A stretch of 16,653 nucleotides of DNA from Amoeboradix gromovi. Taxonomy: Eukaryota; Sanchytriomycota; Sanchytriomycetes; Sanchytriales; Sanchytriaceae. Location: contig JADGIF010000156.1 in NCBI GenBank assembly GCA_018985225.1, forward strand, positions 1 to 16,653, given 5' to 3'. The notes beneath the pieces were generated by a model, which saw only the letters and a program-made list of their open reading frames with translations, was not told where the DNA came from and made no database searches. Positions within the stretch are counted from its first letter, which is position 1. Every line of letters begins with the position of its first letter. Both the position numbers and the translations under genes were made by a program. This document shows positions 1-7,134 of this stretch, in pieces.

Positions 1-162
1 AACGAGATGCAGGGTCTTCTAGTTTTATTTTGAAAAGAGGAATAAAATCAATGAAAGAAAATTGGTATAATAGAAGAAGATCTTTTATTAATGATAGCAT
101 TTCCTCCGTATGGAGCACCTCCTTTAAAAACGAGTTAGTCTAGTTTTTATATTTGGTGTCCC
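1..162 (+). mobile_element. TIR element, copy A (truncated by window start)
   Basis: Reverse complement of the left part of the complete copy at 4010-4517. It ends in the inverted-repeat terminus TATATTTGGTGTCCC, finishing at 162. A plus-strand frame (ERDAGSSSFILKRG, then KENWYN, then SFINDSISSVWS, then a stop after NELV) matches copies B and C at protein level; the only length differences from copy B are whole codons. Only the terminal third lies in the window. The transposon superfamily is not recognised and no target-site duplication can be tested here. Confidence 0.8.
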
Positions 163-341
163 ATACTATGCGAATAATGTAAAACTATCTGATAAAAATT
201 AATTGGACGTAGCTGGTAAAACAAAGACGAAGTACTTAGACATTTGATGATATCTATATTGTCTGTAAGTTGAATAACCAAGGTGAAGATACAATGAGTA
301 CCTCTGTAAACATCACTGAGTCTAGTTTTTTCAATAACTCC

Positions 342-712
342 TTAAAAGTCCCGATTTCTGAGAATATCTAGAATTTCTACAGAGAAACTAGCAATGCTAG
401 ATGCTCCGTTACAGCGATTGCTCACGCTTTCACTACCCTGAGGCGGGGTAGAATAAGGATGCTTATGCTTGTATATATTCCTTGCTGCCATATGGTCTCT
501 ATTGTTGTGCATGCAGTACAAACAATCACATACTAATTATGAAATAAGTGGTTTACAGGTTTATTTTTATCGTTGATTTCTTTTGAGAACGGGTTGAAAT
601 GCATCTAATTATTCCATGTTTGGATCAGTTCCTCAGTGTTGATGAATGTATGCTGTACATGTTAGTTATTAATCTAGATTTGACATATTCAGGATAACAT
701 CCATTGATTTCA
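342..712 (-). pseudogene. Possible Fanzor/TnpB-like nuclease relic (C-terminal end)
   Basis: Read on the minus strand, 474-533 gives VCDCLYCMHNNRDHMAARNI. This resembles the second CxxC of the zinc ribbon followed by the RuvC-III motif (x-R-D-x-N-A-A-x-N-I) at the C-terminus of TnpB and eukaryotic Fanzor proteins. The frame stays open to a stop at 342-344. Upstream it is broken by stops and shifts, but neighbouring frames carry plausible pieces: INGCYPEYVKSR near 680-712, TEELIQTWNN near 630-650, and NKPVNHLFHN just before the zinc knuckle, where Fanzors often have a basic segment leading to an L-x-C. These suggest a frameshifted, dead copy. Only one CxxC is visible and the Asn expected in RDxN is Met, so the call rests on a short motif. 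Confidence 0.4.
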
Positions 713-928
713 TTAGCGATTAGCGAAAATGAAGAATATTGAGTATTTAAGCTATTCGAAAAATGTAGAAAAGTCATGCAGTTATAAAAATACATACAAA
801 TTCGCGATAAATGATTTATTCAAGAAAATAATTGAGCTGCCCCATATCATTTTCGGAATCTAGAAGGGTTTTAATTGGTTGGATTCACGTGATAGTGAAC
901 AGGGACCAAAAGTTTCGACTTCATGTAA

Positions 929-1501
929 ATGCGTTTAATTGTAGGTTTTCGAGATATCTCAGTGCCTGAAGGTGTATCAATTAAAGTGAAAGCGCGAGCA
1001 GTCTCTGTTACTGGTCCTAGAGGTACCTTGAACAAGGAATTCAAGCACATTCCTTGTGAGATTACAAAGCACAACAGTTCAACTATTAGAGTACAAGTTT
1101 GGCACGGCCAGCGTAAACATTTAGCTTGTGTCAGAACCCTATGCTCTCATATTGAAAACCTTATCATTGGTGTAACAAAAGGTTTCTTATACAAGATGAG
1201 ATTGGTATATGCGCATTTTCCCATCAACGTAAGCATTGTAGATGGGGGTAATACTATTGAAATCAGAAATTTCTTGGGTGAAAAGATAACTCGTGTTGTA
1301 AAATTGTTGCCCGGTGTTGTTGTTGAATTAAGCGAAAGCACTAAAGATGAATTGATTCTTAAAGGAAATAATGTTGAAAATGTAAGTCAGTCTGCAGCTT
1401 CTATCCGTCAATCTGTACTTGTTAGAAACAAGGATATTAGAAAGTTTTTAGACGGAATCTTTGTGTCTGAAAAGACTAACATCGTTATTGATCAAGATTA
1501 A
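929..1501 (+). CDS. RPL9: Large-subunit ribosomal protein uL6 (L9e)
   Basis: Cytosolic 60S protein, 190 residues, the normal length for eukaryotic uL6. It has the family landmarks in order: VPEG near residue 13, TGPRGTL near 30, [11 protein letters not shown] near 55-65, GVTKGF.YKMR near 83-92, [16 protein letters not shown] near 117-124, and [13 protein letters not shown] near 167-180. The ATG at 929 puts 12 residues before VPEG, exactly as in other eukaryotic members, so the start is well supported. The next gene starts only 45 bp after the stop, on the same strand, so the 3' UTR and the AIP1 promoter must be very short or overlap. There is no intron. No AATAAA is seen at this stop (GATTAAGTAAATTC follows), unlike most genes here. 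Confidence 0.96.
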   Translation: MRLIVGFRDISVPEGVSIKVKARAVSVTGPRGTLNKEFKHIPCEITKHNSSTIRVQVWHGQRKHLACVRTLCSHIENLIIGVTKGFLYKMRLVYAHFPINVSIVDGGNTIEIRNFLGEKITRVVKLLPGVVVELSESTKDELILKGNNVENVSQSAASIRQSVLVRNKDIRKFLDGIFVSEKTNIVIDQD

Positions 1502-1546
1502 GTAAATTCAAGTTGTTAAAAATTTCGATATCGTTTTCCCTGAAAC
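1502..1546 (+). promoter_or_regulatory. Ultra-short uL6/AIP1 intergenic spacer
   Basis: Only 45 AT-rich bases separate the uL6 stop from the AIP1 start. The spacer must hold the uL6 3' end and the AIP1 5' leader; no TATA box or other named element is recognised. The AIP1 promoter may extend into the uL6 coding region. Confidence 0.35.
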
Positions 1547-3589
1547 ATGTCCCAACCTGCTGCCAAGCCTTCTGCTGCTTCTCAAGAACAATCTGATTTC
1601 GTTCTACCTTTGCCTAGGCAACTGATTGCTCCTGCTCCCACTACTGAACGTGCTCAACCAGTCAAGTTAGATGTAAACTTCAGAAATCAACTAGCGTATG
1701 CCAACAACAAAACTGTCTTCCTTATCGATCTCAAGCAGCATGATCATTTGACAAACAATGCTCAAGCGTATACTGAACATCTCTACCCTGTCAGTGCTTG
1801 TTCTTTCACACCTTCCGGGTATTACTGCAGCTCAGGTGATCAATCTGGTCAGGTCCGTATATGGGATGTAGTTCAACCTGAGCATATTACAAAATATTCT
1901 TATGATGTCTTCAATGGTGCAATTCTCGATATCGCGTGGAATGAAAATGATCGATTAATTATTGGCGGTGACGGTAAGGAGGAAAAGGTGAAGGGTATAC
2001 TATGGCATACCGGTACCACCATAGGTGAATTTCCTGGGCATTCAAAGCGCGTTAACTCTGTTTCTCATACCAAATCTCGTCCTTTTAAAGCGTTTACTGC
2101 TAGTGACGATCAAACAGTTAACTGCTACTCTAACATCCCTTACGTTTATCAATTAAGCTTAAAAGACCACCAACGCTTCATTAGTGATGTAAATTGTAAT
2201 AGTACTTTGCTCTTGAGTGCTGGGTTCGATGGATTGGTCAACTTGTATCCCCTGGACAAGATAGGGAAAATTGAGTCTAACGGCAAGACATCTGTCCAAT
2301 GTCATGATTCTGCAATTATGTCTTTGGGCAGTAGCGATACTCAATTCTGCACTGCGTCTCTTGATAAGTCTATCAAGCTGTTTGATATTGCTACTTTGAA
2401 ATGTATCAAAGAATATCAAATTACGACATCAACAACTGCTATCAATAACCAGCAAATGGGGCTGTGCTTTAACTCTCACACAAACGGCATCTACTCTGTA
2501 AGTTTGGATGGCACCTTGAACTTCATGGATCCTCGTATTAAAGATCCTATGCTTGTAAATGTTGTTAACAAATGGCACAATCACTGTAAGCCTATTACTA
2601 GCATATATTCTACCAAAGATGTAACTTTTTGGACGGCTAGCTATGATGGTAGAGTTGTCCAATGGAAGAACAAGCCTGCTAAAAGCACTAGTAAACCTGG
2701 TACTCCAACAGCAAGTCAAAATAATCTGAACTCCACAAGTCCCCCAAAAAGTCCACTAAGCCCGACATCCAACAGCGGTAACGGAATTGTTCCTCTATCT
2801 TCTCATGTCATAACATCTCACACTAATCAAGTTGTTTCTATTAAACCATACAAATCAGCGGTTGTAACTGTTGGAATGGATGATTTGTTAATCAACCACA
2901 ATGAGACACCTCCTAAATCTTTAAAAATCCAAGGATTAGCTAAATCGCTCTCAATTTACAAGGACTTCGCATTAATTGCTAGCTCTAACGGTATCCAAAG
3001 TGTGGATTTGGTAAAAATGACATTGAACATGTTATTAAAAGGTGACTACAGTTGTATAGCTTCATTGGGTGAATATACTGTGTTAGGAATTGATAATAAG
3101 GCTATTGTTTACAAGACTGGTGATTTGTTAACACGCTCCGCACCTTTAAACACATTTACTGTTAAAGGAAAGATTACCTGCTGTTTGATTACTCCTGATA
3201 TGGAATACATAGCAACCGGTAGCAGTGAGAGGCAAGTAGCTTTACATAACATCCAGAATGGACAGACTATAGTGGACCAGTGGGTATTTCATTCTTCCAA
3301 GGTTACTTGCCTCAGCAGCAGTCCGATCAAGATCAATGGAAATTGGAGCATTGTTAGCGGAAGTGTAGATGGAATCATAATGATCAATAAAGTAGATAAG
3401 CCTTTAGAACCTGTAAAGGTGCAGCCTGCTCACCAAGAAGGGGTCAACTGTGTAGAATGGATAGATGTGGTGGAAAAAAAGAGAAAAGAAAAGAAAGATG
3501 GAGAAGAAATAGTATTTACAGATACTGTTTGTATTGTGAAGAGTACAGGGGGGGATGCAACAATTAAAGTATGGGAAATTGTATTTTAA
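1547..3589 (+). CDS. AIP1: Actin-interacting protein 1 (WDR1/AIP1), WD40 double propeller
   Basis: A 680-residue WD40 protein of the AIP1/WDR1 family, which works with cofilin to disassemble actin filaments. The N-terminal propeller shows family signatures: YPVSACSFTPSGYYCSSGDQSGQVRIWD, the GDGKEEKVKG.LWHTG segment, GEFPGHSKRVNSVSHTKSRPF and ASDDQTVNCY. Later repeats include SLDKSIKLFD, SVSLDGTLNFMD and a final GGDATIKVWEIVF at the C-terminus. It is longer than the roughly 600 residues usual for AIP1; the excess is a Ser/Pro/Thr/Asn-rich insert at about residues 373-420, between the propellers, and an Ala/Pro-rich N-terminal leader of about 30 residues. One uninterrupted exon. AATAAA lies at 3591-3596, one base past the stop. 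Confidence 0.93.
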   Translation: MSQPAAKPSAASQEQSDFVLPLPRQLIAPAPTTERAQPVKLDVNFRNQLAYANNKTVFLIDLKQHDHLTNNAQAYTEHLYPVSACSFTPSGYYCSSGDQSGQVRIWDVVQPEHITKYSYDVFNGAILDIAWNENDRLIIGGDGKEEKVKGILWHTGTTIGEFPGHSKRVNSVSHTKSRPFKAFTASDDQTVNCYSNIPYVYQLSLKDHQRFISDVNCNSTLLLSAGFDGLVNLYPLDKIGKIESNGKTSVQCHDSAIMSLGSSDTQFCTASLDKSIKLFDIATLKCIKEYQITTSTTAINNQQMGLCFNSHTNGIYSVSLDGTLNFMDPRIKDPMLVNVVNKWHNHCKPITSIYSTKDVTFWTASYDGRVVQWKNKPAKSTSKPGTPTASQNNLNSTSPPKSPLSPTSNSGNGIVPLSSHVITSHTNQVVSIKPYKSAVVTVGMDDLLINHNETPPKSLKIQGLAKSLSIYKDFALIASSNGIQSVDLVKMTLNMLLKGDYSCIASLGEYTVLGIDNKAIVYKTGDLLTRSAPLNTFTVKGKITCCLITPDMEYIATGSSERQVALHNIQNGQTIVDQWVFHSSKVTCLSSSPIKINGNWSIVSGSVDGIIMINKVDKPLEPVKVQPAHQEGVNCVEWIDVVEKKRKEKKDGEEIVFTDTVCIVKSTGGDATIKVWEIVF

Positions 3590-3590
3590 T

Positions 3591-3596
3591 AATAAA
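3591..3596 (+). terminator. AATAAA polyadenylation signal of AIP1
   Basis: AATAAA begins one base after the TAA stop at 3587-3589. The converging minus-strand gene ends at 3628, so the two 3' ends share under 40 bp. Confidence 0.6.
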
Positions 3597-3627
3597 TAGT
3601 TTTGAATTTTTATTTATTTATCGGAAG

Positions 3628-3828
3628 TTAAACATCATGTTCGGATCTACACGACATCCAAGCTGCGTTCTTTGATTCCATGTCTTCATATTCACGAGAA
3701 CAATCATCTGAATTGCTCATGCAGCTGTGGTAAATTCCGTTGGCATTTTCAAGTTCGATACACCGTTGATGACAAGGGCCAGGAAGAGTAGCAGCATAGA
3801 TTGTAAAGAAAAGAATAAGCAGAAGCAT
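3628..3828 (-). CDS. Small secreted cysteine-containing protein
   Basis: A 66-residue protein starting at the ATG at 3828-3826. Residues 1-17 or so (MLLLILFFTIYAATLPG) are a clear signal peptide. The mature part is small, acidic and polar, with five cysteines spaced C-x3-C-x12-C-x6-C-x16-C, an odd number that would leave one unpaired. I recognise no family. A secreted effector-like or cell-surface protein is possible but that is only inference from size and composition. It converges on AIP1 with 38 bp between stop codons, and an AATAAATAAATAAA run follows its stop within about 10 bp, which supports it as a real transcribed gene. Confidence 0.62.
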   Translation of the reverse strand: MLLLILFFTIYAATLPGPCHQRCIELENANGIYHSCMSNSDDCSREYEDMESKNAAWMSCRSEHDV

Positions 3829-4009
3829 TTTCAAGTTGCAAAATGTTTCTGTCCATAGAATATGTAGGCCTGAGTAATTATGATATCCAATAGGATAGTT
3901 CGTAAAAATGTGCAGCTAATTGACAGCAAGTAATTACAGGTCTCTTTCTAGAAGAATTTCTTGCAAAGTAGTTATGAATTCTTATGCTTTTTCCACTTTT
4001 TAATTAAAT
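3829..4009. other. Non-coding spacer upstream of the secreted-protein gene
   Basis: About 180 AT-rich bases between the secreted-protein start and the TIR element. It presumably contains that gene's promoter. No ORF, RNA gene or repeat is recognised. Confidence 0.4.
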
Positions 4010-4517
4010 GGTACACCAAATATAAAAACTAGACTAACTCGTATTTAAAGGTGCTCCATACGGAGGAAATACTATCATTAATAAAAGATCTTCTATTATA
4101 CCAATTCTCTATTATTAATGTCATTCCTCTTTTCAAAATAAAACTAGAAGACCCTGCATCTCGTTCAAATATATGAGGTCTTTGAGAATCTAAGCAAAAG
4201 GTGCATCTTCTTAGACGTTACTCTTTTCTAGAGTCATTTTGTAATGCTATACTAACATCATTACTCTTATCTATTCTAATTTTTACTGAGTAATAGTGAT
4301 ATTTTATTTGAAGTAAAGATTGGATGAAAGAGTTAGAGAATAGCTGTACAGAATATTTATTTTTGAAATTTCGATACAAAAAGTTGTTTATTTTCCTTTT
4401 ATACTCGTCAACTAGCTGAATGTCCACTCGTCTCTTAAAATCCATAAAATTAATAATGCTGAAATAATGTTCCAAGTTGTTACAGAAAGTTAGTCCAGTT
4501 TTTATATTTGATGTCCC
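4010..4517 (-). mobile_element. TIR element, copy B (complete, about 508 bp)
   Basis: Complete element bounded by imperfect inverted repeats of about 30 bp: the left end reads GGTACACCAAATATAAAAAC and the right end, reverse-complemented, reads GGGACATCAAATATAAAAAC; both continue into (C/T)(A/G)GACTAACT. On the minus strand one frame reads from 4475 to a TAA at 4218-4220, then continues open through RLRRCTFCLDSQRPHIFERDAG to a stop next to the far terminus. Copy C has TAC (Tyr) where this copy has that internal TAA, so the stop looks secondary. This is a non-autonomous derivative, probably of a cut-and-paste transposon. The superfamily is not recognised and I could not settle a target-site duplication. 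Confidence 0.85.
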
Positions 4518-4625
4518 GTATGGTTACGAGACTAAAAAGATTTAGAGAAATATAGATCTGTAGTTGGTGCATTATTTATTCAAGAAGAAATTTAGGAATT
4601 CATCATTAGTATTAGTTATTCACAA

Positions 4626-5741
4626 TTATAGTAATTTAAGAAGAAATAGCAACAGCATAAGTAATGCGTTTACGTCAACAATTTCTGATGCAGATCCTGC
4701 TTGAGGTGTCGATGGATTTGGTATATTTCCAACGTTTCCAAGCAATGCATTATCGATAGAAACCTTGTTGAATTGACTGTTGTTAGTAAATTGACGTATT
4801 TGTTCATCAGAAAATCCGCTATTTTTGAGAAAATCTATTGGAATATTGGGCTCAGAAATATTTCGTTCAGCTGCCATGTCGTAGTTTTCGTAAGTATAGC
4901 AGTAATCATCAATTTTCATCATATCTTTAACTTGGTTCGGATATGGAACCAGCACATCTTCCATTGAAACCGGAAGGCCATTGGTAAGCCCATCATATTG
5001 AAGCTTGTCTAATGATGCTAACTTACCCTGAAATTTCCAGTAATACATATCAACTGTGCCATGATGCAAATAAAAAACTGGGTCATTTGGCGAATACTGT
5101 GTTTGCATATCACCACCGACATATCTATGGACTACTGCGTGTGGGTTAGGTTCCCAATACTCTGCCCAATCCTTATATGTGTCATATTGATTGTGTGCTT
5201 GAGTTAAAAACGATGTTCCATAAAACACCGATTCTCCAAATCCTCTAGATATGCATCCAGAGGGATGGGTTGCTGTTCTTAGTCTAATATCCGAGAATGG
5301 ACCAGTTATACATTGGGTGACTCCGTTTCCTCCCATGCCTAACATGTTCTGAGACCATACCTCAGATTGTTTCCAATTCTGAGATTCATAGCTCCAATCC
5401 CAATACAAGAGGCACACTGATGAATCTACTTTCTGTAACATTGACTCCAGCTTAGCTATAAAGAGCCTATGCCATGGGAAGAAGGACTTGCTGCTATGGT
5501 TTAGAGAGGCGTAATAAAAATGCTCTCTTGCCATTTGTTCCCAGGGAGAGTAATCACTGCCATTACTTTCCATCAGTTTGCGGATTGCCCAGATAAATTT
5601 TGATTTTTCAGTATCACTTGCGTTATGAAATTCTTTTCTGACACATTTATAGCTGCATTGACCTTTAACTGGCGTAGTTAATGCTGGTACTGGCATATCA
5701 GCATATGGATTGGGACCTAATGCTTGACTCATTGACAGCAT
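4626..5741 (-). CDS. Tyrosinase (type-3 copper oxidase) with hydrophobic C-terminal tail
   Basis: A 371-residue tyrosinase-domain protein that would oxidise phenols to quinones, the entry step to melanin. The CuA site has His74, His82 and His91 (EHFYY, LNHSS, FFPWHRLF), followed by the LLYWDW motif near 111-116. The CuB site has NPHAVVH (His201, His205) and SPNDPVFYLHH (His226-227). All ligands are present, so it should be active. The ATG at 5741 is the first available; the 95 bp back to the upstream gene contain no other ATG. The N-terminus shows no signal peptide, yet the last 14 or so residues (NALLMLLLFLLKLL) are a strongly hydrophobic tail after a small-residue stretch, as in GPI-anchor signals or tail anchors. 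It lies 95 bp downstream of the 7-helix gene on the same strand. Confidence 0.92.
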   Translation of the reverse strand: MLSMSQALGPNPYADMPVPALTTPVKGQCSYKCVRKEFHNASDTEKSKFIWAIRKLMESNGSDYSPWEQMAREHFYYASLNHSSKSFFPWHRLFIAKLESMLQKVDSSVCLLYWDWSYESQNWKQSEVWSQNMLGMGGNGVTQCITGPFSDIRLRTATHPSGCISRGFGESVFYGTSFLTQAHNQYDTYKDWAEYWEPNPHAVVHRYVGGDMQTQYSPNDPVFYLHHGTVDMYYWKFQGKLASLDKLQYDGLTNGLPVSMEDVLVPYPNQVKDMMKIDDYCYTYENYDMAAERNISEPNIPIDFLKNSGFSDEQIRQFTNNSQFNKVSIDNALLGNVGNIPNPSTPQAGSASEIVDVNALLMLLLFLLKLL

Positions 5742-5835
5742 ACAAAACGATTAATATATCTTGCGATTCAGAATTTTGTACAACTCACAGATCTGAGATT
5801 CCCAGTACCTCGGAGCAAAAAATAGAGGAAATTTA

Positions 5836-5841
5836 TTTATT
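5836..5841 (-). terminator. AATAAA overlapping the 7-helix gene's stop codon
   Basis: The plus strand reads TTTATT, so the minus strand reads AATAAA with the stop TAA (5839-5837) inside it. Confidence 0.6.
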
Positions 5842-6733
5842 TTTGTAGTGACTTAGTAGCCGATAGCTCACTGCCCAAGTATGTTGAATCCAACCCAAAG
5901 TATGAGGAGGAACCACTCTCAACATCTGTCAGCTTTTTTATCAGCACCATGGATATGACGTCCAACAAGAAGTAATAGACTGCCAGCGCATGCGCTGTAT
6001 ATTTAAATGTAATAAAGCAGTTGTCATAGAGTTCTTTGTTCTTGTTCGACACCCAAAAAGATAAAACTACGAGTATAATGATAACGGGGAATATCAAAAG
6101 AAACACTAGTAATGCATTTCTAGTGGAAATGTAAGCCTTTTCTATGGGTTTTGGGATTGAGACACATACCATTCTTGTCTGCCTTAGTTGCTTCAAAAGT
6201 AGAACCAAAAACGTCACATCAACGGTTGCTGAATATATAGTCAACAGTCCAACTAAAGAGAATAATAAAGACGGCACATTATACCATAGTGTAGCAACCT
6301 TTGTTGCCATTGTAGCCAGGTACAAAACTAATCCCACCGCTATAATCAATGGTTGATAATTGATTTTCCATTGGTTTATGGTCCTAAGTATGCTGTACTT
6401 AAAGGTCGAAGCTAAAAGCAACACAAAAAACAAGAGATAGGTCATATGTGCCAACAAGAGATTAAGCCCATAATACATCCAATTCTTGCAAGAGTTTTCT
6501 TTTAGACTTCTAGAATCACAAATAACTTGTGAGAAATATAGCAAGCTGGTAATTAGACTTCCAGAGACAATTAAGATCATCGAAAAGTAAAAATAGGTTT
6601 TTTTGAACTCTGTCTTTCTTTTTAGTTGGTATACCGTAGCGATGCTAATAATTAACGAAATGATCGCTAGAACAAATCCAATAATTGTAAATGTGTCAGT
6701 TGTTAAAATGTCATCTGGATCAATAGTTACCAT
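5837..6733 (-). CDS. Seven-transmembrane protein, possible GPCR
   Basis: A 298-residue integral membrane protein. I count seven hydrophobic helices at about 16-36, 47-67, 87-109, 127-148, 154-181, 205-228 and 238-262, with short loops and a Ser/Thr-rich C-terminal tail of about 35 residues. Two cysteines (72 and 82) sit in the loop between helices 2 and 3. The layout resembles a rhodopsin-like or Dicty-type receptor, but there is no DRY, NPxxY or retinal-binding Lys motif I can point to, so the family is unassigned. It starts at the ATG at 6733-6731. AATAAA overlaps its stop codon (5836-5841). The tyrosinase gene follows on the same strand after 95 bp. Confidence 0.72.
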   Translation of the reverse strand: MVTIDPDDILTTDTFTIIGFVLAIISLIISIATVYQLKRKTEFKKTYFYFSMILIVSGSLITSLLYFSQVICDSRSLKENSCKNWMYYGLNLLLAHMTYLLFFVLLLASTFKYSILRTINQWKINYQPLIIAVGLVLYLATMATKVATLWYNVPSLLFSLVGLLTIYSATVDVTFLVLLLKQLRQTRMVCVSIPKPIEKAYISTRNALLVFLLIFPVIIILVVLSFWVSNKNKELYDNCFITFKYTAHALAVYYFLLDVISMVLIKKLTDVESGSSSYFGLDSTYLGSELSATKSLQK

Positions 6734-6920
6734 ATTAATTTCACAATGTCACTTGGAATATATCGAGGTTGTTAAGCCAATCATAAATCGAGCAATCACC
6801 TACTAATTTATCATAGCCAATGGCTTTTCTGTAACTAATTGCATATAGAATCAGTACTACTGTAATTCTGTGTATCTTTGACGCTGAACGCAACTACAGA
6901 GACGATTCTGGACTGCGTTG
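6734..6920. promoter_or_regulatory. Divergent spacer between the 7-helix gene and Nup85
   Basis: About 190 bp between a minus-strand start and the likely 5' end of Nup85. It probably drives both genes. No specific element is recognised. Confidence 0.35.
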
Positions 6921-7134
6921 ATGTGCTCATCAGTAAATATATTGGGACCACAAGGTGGCGAAGAATATAGACTTGAAATAAATGCATCATTATTTGTCCC
7001 AATCTGTGTCTCTATGAAGCAATTCACTAGCTTAACCTGTCAAGTGATGTTGCCATTTCCTGTGGAAATTCTTGATTTTCGTTCAAGTCAATCAATTTAA
7101 AGAGTTTTATGATTTTGATACACGGAAATGGTTG
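6921..7134 (+). other. Candidate 5' exons of Nup85
   Basis: Nup85 relatives have more N-terminal sequence than the main frame beginning at 7128 provides. Two open stretches lie upstream: an ATG frame at 6921 reading to a stop at 7100, and the peptide QFKEFYDFDTRKWL at 7093-7134. A 20-nt GT...AG segment at 7135-7154 would join the latter to FKNKLQYDF, and a 22-nt segment at 7081-7102 could join the former. With both removed, the whole gene stays in frame and would be 521 residues. The splice choices are guesses; only the need for extra N-terminal sequence is reasonably supported. Confidence 0.3.

Noticed and set aside
163-341. Open minus-strand frame after the relic's stop (GVIEKTRLSDVYRGTH...), vaguely like a DUF123/GIY-YIG start.
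   Set aside because: The key Gly and Tyr positions are not met and the frame is unsupported; it may just be decayed sequence.
921-948. A GT...TAG segment (20 nt) just before uL6, as an intron separating an upstream start exon.
   Set aside because: The ATG at 929 inside it already gives a standard-length uL6 N-terminus, and no upstream ATG exon is seen.
4218-4475. 85-codon minus-strand frame as an independent gene.
   Set aside because: It lies entirely inside TIR element copy B, starts at TTG, and is broken in copies C and D. It is a transposon remnant.
5721-5741. 21-nt GT...AG intron removing the tyrosinase ATG, to allow an upstream signal-peptide exon.
   Set aside because: The 95 bp upstream contain no ATG, so there is no start for such an exon.
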